Assembly (NCBI GenBank): GCA_022561955.1
Contig: JADFQF010000068.1
Location: 1 to 7,040 of the forward strand
DNA from: Chloroflexota bacterium
GTDB lineage: Bacteria; Chloroflexota; Dehalococcoidia; SAR202; UBA11138
Reading direction: 5' to 3'
DNA length: 7,040 nucleotides
The translations under genes were made by a program, and so were the position numbers. Numbering within the stretch: the first letter of the stretch is position 1; each line of letters opens with the position of its first letter. Below the pieces are notes generated by a model. It was not told where the DNA came from and made no database searches. It worked only from the letters and a program-made list of their open reading frames with translations. Positions 1 to 5,834 of the stretch are shown here, in pieces.

Positions 1-409
1 CGGCGCGCTGATGCTGGTCTACATGGGCCACGGTCGCTACGACCGGCTCGACGACCTGCAGGTGCTGGTCGACGGCATGGACGCCGGGGCCTATGCGTCG
101 CGGGGCCAGGCGCGTACCGCCGTGCTTGCCATGAAGCTGGCGGAGGCAGACTACCTGAAGGAGCAGAGGGGCCACGAGCCCGTAATATTGCTGGACGACG
201 TGCTGTCGGAGCTGGATGCAGGCAGGCGAGTCCAAATATTAGAGCACCTGCGCGCCTACCAGCAGACCTTCATAACGACCACCGACCTCGGATCCATAGA
301 GGCCAGGTTCCTTTCGGAGATGCGGGGAAGTCTCGTCGTAGACGGCCGCGTAGAACCCATGGGACCGGATTTCGAGAACGAGGCCCACCCCTCGAAGGAG
401 GGGCTGTAG
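1..409 (+). CDS. recF: DNA replication and repair protein RecF, C-terminal part (5' end outside window)
   Basis: About 135 C-terminal residues of RecF, an SMC/ABC-like DNA-binding ATPase that helps load RecA at ssDNA gaps through the RecFOR pathway in the cytoplasm. The frame is open from base 2 to the TAG at 407-409; the protein usually has about 360-400 residues, so roughly the first two thirds are missing. Visible are the ABC signature region (ASRGQARTAVLAMKLAE) and, about 30 residues later, the Walker B segment with D-loop (PVILLDDVLSELD), which together are diagnostic for RecF. The ATP-binding Walker A lies upstream of the window. The signature usually reads GQQRT in this family; here the second Gln is Ala, a mild deviation. 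The tail beyond the ITTTD motif is about 40 residues, ending in a charged segment. The downstream sirtuin starts two bases after the stop and its ribosome-binding site lies inside the last recF codons, so co-transcription is likely. Confidence 0.95.
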   Translation, partial: GALMLVYMGHGRYDRLDDLQVLVDGMDAGAYASRGQARTAVLAMKLAEADYLKEQRGHEPVILLDDVLSELDAGRRVQILEHLRAYQQTFITTTDLGSIEARFLSEMRGSLVVDGRVEPMGPDFENEAHPSKEGL

Positions 410-411
410 AG

Positions 412-1206
412 ATGAACGGAGACGAGAATTATGCCATAGACTCCGCCGCTCGGCTCATCGCGGATTCGAGCTATGTCGTCGCGCTCGTGGGGTCCGGCCT
501 GTCCGTGGAGAGCGGCATACCGACCTTTCGCGGCCCCGGCGGTCTGTGGACGCGAGTGGGCGAGCCCAGCATGCGTGGATACGAGGATTTCCTGTCTAAC
601 CCAAAGCTGTGGTGGGAAAATCAGCTGGCGGGCGAGACCGACCCGGCCCGCATCGAGTTTCGAGAAGCCATCGACGCCGCGAAACCTAATGCGGGCCACT
701 TCGCCCTCGCCGAGCTGGAGCAGCTCGGAGTCTTGCAGTCCATCATCACGCAGAATATTGACGACCTTCACTTCGTCGCGGGCTCCAGAGCCGTCGTCGA
801 GATACACGGTAATCGCACCAAGCTCCGGTGCATAGGGTGCGAAGGCAGGTGGCATAGACGCGAGTTCAAGCCCGTTGAATATCCCCCGGAGTGCCCGGAC
901 TGCGGAGACCTCGTAAAGGGCGACACCGTCATGTTCGGAGAGCCGATTCCGCCTGGGATTCTACGGGAGTGTATCCGGGAGACGGGTCGGAGCGACTGCA
1001 TGATCGCCATCGGTACGTCCGCCACTGTTTACCCGGCCGCGTCATTCCCCCACGAGGTAAAGGAGAGCGGCGGCGTTCTCATCGAGATAAATACCGACAC
1101 TACCCCTCTGACCGGCATCTCCGACGTGTCGATTCAAGGTCCGTCCGGAGAGGTCCTGCCGCTTATCGTGGAGCGTGTGAAAGAGATTAATGGTCTGGGT
1201 TCGTGA
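412..1206 (+). CDS. Sir2-family NAD-dependent protein deacetylase (sirtuin)
   Basis: 264 residues, the usual size of a bacterial sirtuin, which removes acyl groups from lysines using NAD+ and yields nicotinamide and O-acyl-ADP-ribose. Motifs appear in order: GSGLSVESGIPTFRG (residues 27-41, NAD loop), PNAGH (92-96), TQNIDDLH (113-120), catalytic His132 in EIHGN, zinc-binding Cys140, Cys143, Cys161 and Cys164, VMFGE (173-177), GTSATVYPA (201-209) and IEIN (224-227). Two departures are visible: the first motif is GSG rather than the common GAG, and the segment before FGE has KGDTV where RPxVV is common. The Tyr/Arg pair typical of Sirt5-like desuccinylases is not evident near residues 65-85, so deacetylase rather than desuccinylase activity is guessed. 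ATG 412 is supported by AAGGAGGGG at 395-403, eight bases upstream. No signal peptide is seen, so it should be cytoplasmic. CobB-type function is possible, but the substrate cannot be inferred. Confidence 0.95.
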   Translation: MNGDENYAIDSAARLIADSSYVVALVGSGLSVESGIPTFRGPGGLWTRVGEPSMRGYEDFLSNPKLWWENQLAGETDPARIEFREAIDAAKPNAGHFALAELEQLGVLQSIITQNIDDLHFVAGSRAVVEIHGNRTKLRCIGCEGRWHRREFKPVEYPPECPDCGDLVKGDTVMFGEPIPPGILRECIRETGRSDCMIAIGTSATVYPAASFPHEVKESGGVLIEINTDTTPLTGISDVSIQGPSGEVLPLIVERVKEINGLGS

Positions 1207-1444
1207 GCGTCTCTAGTATTATTGAGATAGGATGTAATCTAAGGTTATCTCGTATAAATTCTCAGAGAACGGCTCTCGAATATCATCCAAATATGTTATA
1301 GAAGTAATAGGCTCACGCTAACGGATTTCTCACGAATACCCACGCACTCCTATGGCACGCAATAAACAGCCTGAATCCCGTCTCAACGACGGAGATGTGG
1401 ATTGGGGCTCGCATGCTTGGTTGGCCGGAAGGTCGTTCATATAA
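1207..1444 (+). promoter_or_regulatory. AT-rich intergenic region with promoter-like boxes and an inverted repeat
   Basis: This 238-base gap separates the sirtuin from the large regulator and must hold the regulator's promoter. A TTGAGA at 1222-1227 (5 of 6 to a -35 box) is followed 18 bases later by a weak TATCTC at 1246-1251. GAGATA (1224-1229) and TATCTC (1246-1251) form an inverted repeat that overlaps both boxes. TATAAA at 1253-1258 is an alternative -10 without a clear -35. No hairpin followed by a T run is seen, so there is no recognisable terminator for the recF-sirtuin unit. Two tiny ORFs (1352-1444 and 1395-1451) lie in the leader and are not convincing genes. Confidence 0.35.
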
Positions 1445-4400
1445 TTGCTAGAGAGCCTGGAGAAATCGGGGCGAAGCGTGGCGGAACGATCGGCGGCCTC
1501 CGACAATCCTAAATACACGATTCCAGAGCCACGATCGGCGGTGGTCAGCCGTGAGCGCCTCAAAAACTTCCTGCACGAGAACGTTGACCAGCCGCTACAG
1601 CTCATCTGCGCCCCGGCGGGATACGGAAAGACTACCCTTCTCGCCGATTTCGCCAGAGATACCGACCTCCCAGTTTGCTGGTACTCCATGGACGAGCTCG
1701 ACCGAGACCCCAACTCGTTCGTCGCCGGGCTCTTCGAGCTTCTGCACCTTCGGTTCCCTGCTTTGGAGCAGCACCTGGAAGGATCGGAGCTTGGAGGCGA
1801 TTGGCGGAGTATCGTCGGAGGCCTCGTCGAGGGCGTTCGGTCACAGATCAGGGACTACTTTATCCTCGTCATAGACGACGTACACATCATTTCCGACCAT
1901 CCAACGGTAATGGATGCCCTCGACTTGCTCATCCAGCGCCTGCCCGACAACTGTCGATTGATTCTGGCCAGCCGCGAGCTGCCACAGCTGGCATCCCTGC
2001 CGAGGTTAATCAGCCAGCGCCGCGTTGCCGGACTGGGCGCCGGTGAGCTCAAGTTCACGGCCGACGAGATAACTAGGCTCCTGAAGCAGGGCTTCGATCT
2101 GGACATTACGGCGGAGGAGGCCGATCGCCTCGAGAAGGACTCCGAGGGATGGATCACCGCCATCTTGCTGACCACGCATTCGATGTGGAAGGGCCTCTTT
2201 CGAGAGGTGCTCAACAACGAAGGGCAGAACGCCCTCCTCTTCGACTATCTGGCCTCTGAGGTCTTCACCCAGCAGCCGCCGGAAATGCAGCGTTTTCTGC
2301 TCGCTACCAGTATATTGAACGAGTTCGATGCCGAGCTCGCCGGAGCTCTAACCGACTCCGACGACGCCGGCGAGATGCTGAGGCAGATAGAAGCTAGAAA
2401 CATCTTCGTGACGCGGCTCGCCGGCGAGCATTCTTGGTATCGGTCCCATCACCTCTTTCGCGATTTCCTGCGTGAGCGCCTCACCGCCGATAATGCGACG
2501 GCACACCTCAGGCTCCATAATAGGGCCGCGGCGCACTATCTTACCCGGGGCGACGCCAGGCAAGCCATTCACCACTTTATTCAGGGCGAAAGTTACGAAG
2601 AGGCGCTGGACCTGCTGGAGGACGAGGCGGAATCACTGGCCAAAGAGGGCCTCTGGGACATACTCGGCACCTGGCTGGAGCAGATACCCGAGGAACAGGA
2701 GGAGAAGAGGCCAAAGTTACTCCTGTACCTGGCTACCGGATACCAGCGCAAGGGCAAGAACGACGATGCGATAAGGCTTCTGACCCAGGTCATCGAGGAC
2801 TTTCAGGCCGGGGGCGACTTCGTTCTCGAGGCGATGGCCCTGATGAGGAGAAGCGTCGCGCTCAGAGCAAAGGGTGCGGCCCAGATGGCCGTAAGGGATG
2901 CCCGGCAGGCGCTGGCACTGACAATGGATCACGGCACCCTGAAAGAACAGGCCGACGCCCGGAGTCATCTTGGCCGGGCTTACGGCCATCAAGGCAAACT
3001 GCCCCGAGCCGAAAGGGAGTTGAGGCAGGCGCTGGACGGGTACCAGCAGGAGGGCGACCTCTACCAGATTTCTCACACCCACGGGATGCTCGGATTCGCC
3101 AACACGGAGCTCGGCGAGCTGACGAAGGCTATGACTCATTTCGAAATGGCGGTGCAGGGTTGGCGTCAAGTCGGAAATCAGAGCGAGCTGTCCCTCACTC
3201 TCTATAATATGGCGTGCCTGTATTTCCAGGAAGGGCGATACGAAGAAGCGGAGCGCACGGCACAGGAGGCTTACGCGCTGGCCGTCGAGACCAACAGCCT
3301 CCGTAATCAGGCCTACGCGCTCACGACTCGGGCGGACGTCCATAGGGAGCAGGGGCATTACGAAGAGGCACTGAGCACATACCAGCAGGCGCTTCAGTTG
3401 GCGAGAGAGTGCACCGAGGCGCCGGTCATATGTTACTGCTCCATCGGAACGGGAGAGACATATCGGCTCATGGGCGACACGCAGAACGCTACCATCGTCC
3501 TCAGAGAAAGCATCGCCCTGGCGGGAGAGTTGGATAAGGAAAGCGACCTCGCCGTCGCCTACACCTGCCTTGGCATCCTGGAGTGCGACATGCAGCGGCT
3601 CGATGAGGGCATTGCTCTGCTCGAGAGGGCCGTGGAGATCCTCGATCGCGCGATGCAACGCAAGGACCTCGCTCGGGCGAGATTTCACCTCGCCCATGCG
3701 CTGTTCACGACCAGAAGATACGGAGAGGCGATCGAGCAGCTCCAGAGCGTGGCCCAACTCTGCGAGAGCCTTGGTCAACATCGATTCCTGATCGAAGACT
3801 CCAAGAGAGCGGCCCTGATGGTGCAGCACGCGGCAGTCACGAAAGTCGAAGGCATGTCCTTCTATGCGGGGCTGAGGGATGAGGTAAACCGCCTGTCCTT
3901 CGAAGAATCGGCCTCGCTTGAGGATGGTGAAGAGGCCCAGCTCCCGTCCCTGACCGCTCCACGCATCGAGGTGCGGGGACTGGGAGCACTGAGGATAAGC
4001 CTGGACGGGAACCCGATTCTGAATTCGGCGTGGGGAAGCTCCAAGGCCAGGGAGATGTTCCTGTTCCTGTTGGCATGCAACGAGCCGGTGCATAAGGGCA
4101 GGGTAGTAGAGGCCTTGTGGCCCCTAATATCCTCGTCAAAGGCCAACTCGAACTTCCATTCCACACTCTACCGCATGAGGTCCGCCCTGTATCCGAACTG
4201 TGTTGAACGCGACGGTGAACTGTACCAGCTAAATCCCGACTGGCAATATTCCTTCGATCTGCATGAGTTCGGACGGCTGATTCAAGAGTCAGACGAACTG
4301 CCCGTCGGAGGCTCTGAGAGAGAAGACACCCTTCGGTCGGCCATAGCTCTTTACAAGGGACCGTTACTGGAAGAGTTCGAATCGGACTGGTGTGCCCGGC

Positions 4401-4687
4401 TGAACATCGACCTGGGCTTCAAGTTCTGGAAGGCCGTAACGGCGCTGGCGGATGCCCACGAAGACCGAGGTGAGCTGCCGGGAAGCATTTCCATTCTGGA
4501 AAGGGCCCTGGAGGTGGATGAGCTCGAAGAGGACATATACTACAAAATCGTTGAGCTCTACATCGATGTTAAAAATGCTGCCGCGGCGGCGAGAACCTAT
4601 CGAAAATACCTTTCGCTATTCGGCAAGACCACCCCTATAACGGCCTCTCCAAGGTTGCGGAGCTTCCTCGCGGAATATCCCAAGTAG
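1445..4687 (+). CDS. MalT-like STAND ATPase / TPR / SARP-BTAD transcriptional regulator
   Basis: A 1080-residue signal-integrating transcription activator. Residues about 25-350 are a MalT-type STAND ATPase: Walker A APAGYGKTT (56-64), Walker B FILVIDDVH (139-147), LASREL (174-179) and the family's winged-helix signature SHHLFRDFL (334-342). Residues about 424-778 hold about nine TPR-like helical hairpins spaced about 40 residues apart, the expected ligand-sensing scaffold. Residues about 840-930 resemble the OmpR/SARP winged helix (IEVRGLGALRISLDG start, SSKAREMFLFLL, VVEALWP), and 935-1080 a bacterial transcriptional activator (BTAD) domain (FDLHEF, ALYKGPLLEEFE, ALEVDELEEDIYYKIVELY). MalT itself carries a LuxR-type HTH instead. 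In the family, inducer and ATP binding drive oligomerisation and DNA binding; the inducer here is unknown. An in-frame TAA sits at 1442-1444, so translation begins at TTG 1445 (GGAAGG 12 bases upstream) or GTG 1478; neither ribosome-binding site is strong. No membrane segments are seen. Confidence 0.9.
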   Translation: MLESLEKSGRSVAERSAASDNPKYTIPEPRSAVVSRERLKNFLHENVDQPLQLICAPAGYGKTTLLADFARDTDLPVCWYSMDELDRDPNSFVAGLFELLHLRFPALEQHLEGSELGGDWRSIVGGLVEGVRSQIRDYFILVIDDVHIISDHPTVMDALDLLIQRLPDNCRLILASRELPQLASLPRLISQRRVAGLGAGELKFTADEITRLLKQGFDLDITAEEADRLEKDSEGWITAILLTTHSMWKGLFREVLNNEGQNALLFDYLASEVFTQQPPEMQRFLLATSILNEFDAELAGALTDSDDAGEMLRQIEARNIFVTRLAGEHSWYRSHHLFRDFLRERLTADNATAHLRLHNRAAAHYLTRGDARQAIHHFIQGESYEEALDLLEDEAESLAKEGLWDILGTWLEQIPEEQEEKRPKLLLYLATGYQRKGKNDDAIRLLTQVIEDFQAGGDFVLEAMALMRRSVALRAKGAAQMAVRDARQALALTMDHGTLKEQADARSHLGRAYGHQGKLPRAERELRQALDGYQQEGDLYQISHTHGMLGFANTELGELTKAMTHFEMAVQGWRQVGNQSELSLTLYNMACLYFQEGRYEEAERTAQEAYALAVETNSLRNQAYALTTRADVHREQGHYEEALSTYQQALQLARECTEAPVICYCSIGTGETYRLMGDTQNATIVLRESIALAGELDKESDLAVAYTCLGILECDMQRLDEGIALLERAVEILDRAMQRKDLARARFHLAHALFTTRRYGEAIEQLQSVAQLCESLGQHRFLIEDSKRAALMVQHAAVTKVEGMSFYAGLRDEVNRLSFEESASLEDGEEAQLPSLTAPRIEVRGLGALRISLDGNPILNSAWGSSKAREMFLFLLACNEPVHKGRVVEALWPLISSSKANSNFHSTLYRMRSALYPNCVERDGELYQLNPDWQYSFDLHEFGRLIQESDELPVGGSEREDTLRSAIALYKGPLLEEFESDWCARLNIDLGFKFWKAVTALADAHEDRGELPGSISILERALEVDELEEDIYYKIVELYIDVKNAAAAARTYRKYLSLFGKTTPITASPRLRSFLAEYPK
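2714..3778 (+). repeat. TPR-like repeat array inside the regulator (about nine units)
   Basis: Residues about 424-778 of the regulator contain consecutive helix-turn-helix units of about 40 residues, each with small residues at TPR positions and a recurring GxYEEA-type turn. Examples are QEGRYEEAERTAQEAYALA, EQGHYEEALSTYQQALQLA and TRRYGEAIEQLQSVAQL. At DNA level the turn recurs as TACGAAGARGC near 2596, 3239 and 3359. The repeats are diverged, so this is an old domain array and not a recent tandem duplication. Confidence 0.75.
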
Positions 4688-4810
4688 CTTACGAACAGGC
4701 AACCCTTTTTATCACAGCCTTCTTATTAGTATTATAACGTTCTCATATATATCATTTCCTTATGTAAAGGTTTTGGTAAGAGAATGGTTAGTCCTCATGT
4801 GGTAGTCTCC

Positions 4811-4819
4811 TGCTATTCT
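4811..4819 (+). promoter_or_regulatory. Candidate extended -10 promoter of the 34-codon ORF
   Basis: TGCTATTCT fits an extended -10 element (TGn followed by TATTCT, 4 of 6 to TATAAT). No matching -35 is seen at the usual distance, which extended -10 promoters tolerate. Transcription would start near 4826, leaving a leader of about 30 bases. The gap 4688-4810 is AT-rich with another -10-like TATAAC at 4734-4739, so an upstream start is also possible. No hairpin followed by a T run was found just after the regulator's stop. Confidence 0.35.
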
Positions 4820-4820
4820 T

Positions 4821-4837
4821 GTCGGCCTTGAGCCGGC
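4821..4837 (+). other. Small hairpin just upstream of a strong Shine-Dalgarno
   Basis: GTCGGC (4821-4826) pairs with GCCGGC (4832-4837) around a five-base loop (CTTGA), including one G-T wobble. It ends three bases before the Shine-Dalgarno of the 34-codon ORF. It could stabilise the 5' end or influence initiation, provided the transcript begins upstream of it. A second possible pairing is CCTCAT (4793-4798) with ATGAGG at the start codon (4856-4861), relevant only for a longer transcript. Confidence 0.35.
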
Positions 4838-4840
4838 GGA

Positions 4841-4850
4841 AAGGAGGAGG
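4841..4850 (+). promoter_or_regulatory. Near-perfect ribosome-binding site for the small ORF
   Basis: AAGGAGGAGG lies 5 bases (counting from its end) or 8 bases (counting from AAGGAGG) before ATG 4856. It is the strongest Shine-Dalgarno in the window along with that of the sirtuin, and is the main reason to treat the following short frame as a real gene. Confidence 0.8.
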
Positions 4851-4855
4851 TCCCC

Positions 4856-4960
4856 ATGAGGCTCAGGAAGCTGTATTGGCGCGGGATTTCCGCGGCTTTG
4901 GCCGTAGGAGCTCTTGCCGCGCTTACCGTAGGGACTGCCCTCGCAGGAAGTTGGGACTAG
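4856..4960 (+). CDS. 34-residue signal-peptide-like small protein, unknown function
   Basis: The frame begins MRLRKLYWRG, with four basic residues in the first nine, followed by an uninterrupted Ala/Leu/Val/Gly-rich hydrophobic stretch (residues 11-30) ending in ALA, and closes with GSWD and a TAG. This is a complete Sec signal peptide; cleavage after Ala30 would leave only a tetrapeptide. If uncleaved, it would be a single-span membrane peptide with a basic cytoplasmic end. Support for a real gene: ideal Shine-Dalgarno and spacing, plus an intrinsic terminator about 15-45 bases after the stop, making a compact monocistronic unit. It is not an obviously broken longer gene, because the frame meets another stop three codons later and the terminator follows. 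Possible roles are a secreted peptide signal, a small membrane regulator or a type I-style toxin; none can be chosen from sequence. It follows the TPR regulator by 168 bases. Confidence 0.75.
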   Translation: MRLRKLYWRGISAALAVGALAALTVGTALAGSWD

Positions 4961-4974
4961 CATCTGAAATGATG

Positions 4975-5015
4975 CCGGCCCGATAGCCTGCCCCAGGCCG
5001 GGGCCTTCTTTTCTC
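4975..5015 (+). terminator. Intrinsic terminator of the 34-codon ORF
   Basis: GCCCC (4990-4994) pairs with GGGGC (5000-5004) around AGGCC, followed by a pyrimidine run CTTCTTTTCT. An alternative stem pairs CCGGCC (4975-4980) with GGCCGG (4996-5001). The T run is interrupted, so efficiency may be moderate. Confidence 0.6.
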
Positions 5016-5265
5016 AGGCGACACAGATAGGCCCCGGTCTGCAGACTCCAAAAGACTAAAGACCTTCTTCCCCCACCTCTAGCTGCCTTCTGTTCCGAAT
5101 ACTCGCCTTTCTCTCAACTTATTATTGACGAACATCTATATCAGCGTAGAGGATGCACACCTACCTCGACGACTCACCGGGTAGGTAACAGCACGGTTTC
5201 GACCACAGCCTATCCGTGTAACCATTAAGGTCTGAAGGCGCAATATAAGTAGTCTGGAGCTAAAT
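5016..5265 (+). promoter_or_regulatory. Control region before the 168-residue ORF: promoter-like boxes and 7-bp inverted repeat
   Basis: No gene is visible in these 250 bases. TTGACG at 5125-5130 is followed 16 bases later by TAGAGG at 5147-5152, a plausible sigma70-type promoter with a weak -10. ACCTACC (5159-5165) and GGTAGGT (5180-5186) form a perfect 7-bp inverted repeat with a 14-base spacer, placed over the predicted start of transcription, as an operator or an early transcript hairpin would be. A further 10-bp palindrome GTCTGCAGAC lies at 5037-5046, and GGTCT/AGACC (5036-5040/5060-5064) is a weak repeat of unknown meaning. GGAG at 5256-5259 is the ribosome-binding site for ATG 5266. 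Confidence 0.4.
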
Positions 5266-5772
5266 ATGGGAATTGACCGCGACGTCCTGGCGCGCGAAAT
5301 TCAGAGTCCAAGTTCGGATATCCTGGGCCCCGCTGAGCTCCCATACGGGACTCTCCTCGAAAAGTTTCTGTCCAACTTGCGAGAGCTCATCGAGTCCGAA
5401 GGCCTTACGGACCTCTACTGGGTTACCGGGATTCACACCGAAGAGATCGCCTCCTCACTGTTGCAGGCTTTAGAAACCGGTGGCCTCCTGGGGGACGCCT
5501 CCGGCGAAAAGTTCTGCATCGTCGCGAGACCATCCGACGTCGCTACGGTGGGGCTGTTTTCGAGTCGTTACGGCATGAAGGTATCGACCATGAGCGATTT
5601 TTACTTTGATAGCTTTCTCGTGGTGAACGAAAAGATGGTCCTGGATGTCACCCCCGTGGCCACGGACGACGGCGATCCGGAGCATAGCAGCGATCCCACG
5701 ATAGTCAGCTTGTATCTCGGACTCTTCAACATGCTCAGGAATAGCGCGATACCGGGCCTCAAGAGCGGTTGA
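5266..5772 (+). CDS. Hypothetical soluble protein, 168 residues
   Basis: I do not recognise the family. The protein has no signal peptide, membrane segment or cysteine pair (only Cys84) and is acidic overall. It starts with a helical, charged N-terminal half (LLEKFLSNLRELIESEGLTDLYWVTG, about residues 30-55), then an alternating hydrophobic pattern suggesting an alpha/beta fold: KFCIVARPSD (82-91), ATVGLFSSRYGMKVSTMSDFYFDSFLVVNEKMVLDVTP (93-130) and a final helix SLYLGLFNMLRNSAI (148-162). The strand-turn-strand near 112-130 is reminiscent of the phosphate-binding half of PLD-like regulatory domains, but the HxK motif is absent, so this is only a shape resemblance. ATG 5266 is supported by GGAG six bases upstream. 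It is monocistronic, with its own upstream control region and a strong terminator 32 bases after the stop. Codon use resembles the neighbours. Confidence 0.8.
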   Translation: MGIDRDVLAREIQSPSSDILGPAELPYGTLLEKFLSNLRELIESEGLTDLYWVTGIHTEEIASSLLQALETGGLLGDASGEKFCIVARPSDVATVGLFSSRYGMKVSTMSDFYFDSFLVVNEKMVLDVTPVATDDGDPEHSSDPTIVSLYLGLFNMLRNSAIPGLKSG

Positions 5773-5786
5773 CCGGTCCGAACCGC
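5765..5786 (+). other. Hairpin spanning the stop codon of the 168-residue ORF
   Basis: GCGGTT (5765-5770) pairs with AACCGC (5781-5786) around a ten-base loop that contains the palindrome GACCGGTC. It covers the TGA stop and lies 17 bases before the terminator. It may protect the 3' end of the mRNA; no specific role is indicated. Confidence 0.3.
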
Positions 5787-5803
5787 AACAAGATATGACC
5801 TTC

Positions 5804-5834
5804 AAGGCCCCGAAGCTCGGGGCCTTTTAATTTT
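5804..5834 (+). terminator. Strong intrinsic terminator after the 168-residue ORF
   Basis: A perfect 10-bp stem, AAGGCCCCGA (5804-5813) with TCGGGGCCTT (5817-5826), closes a three-base loop AGC. It is followed by TTAATTTT, giving a T-rich tail. This is the clearest terminator in the window. Confidence 0.9.

Noticed and set aside
256..855. 199-codon - strand frame across the recF end and sirtuin start
   Set aside because: Overlaps two well-identified + strand genes, spans their junction, and shows no domain or ribosome-binding support.
1395..1451. 18-codon frame with GGAG four bases before... the ATG overlap (GGAG at 1391-1394) in the regulator leader
   Set aside because: The GGAG directly abuts the ATG, leaving no proper spacing, and the product shows no leader-peptide feature such as repeated codons; likely chance.
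2717..4093. 458-codon open frame on the - strand across the regulator gene
   Set aside because: It is antisense to a strongly supported coding region with clear TPR, winged-helix and BTAD features; its translation has no recognisable domain and is a composition artefact of GC-rich codons.
5037..5046. GTCTGCAGAC palindrome and nearby AGACT repeats (5043-5057)
   Set aside because: Short, not placed relative to any promoter or gene start, and expected by chance in a region of this length.
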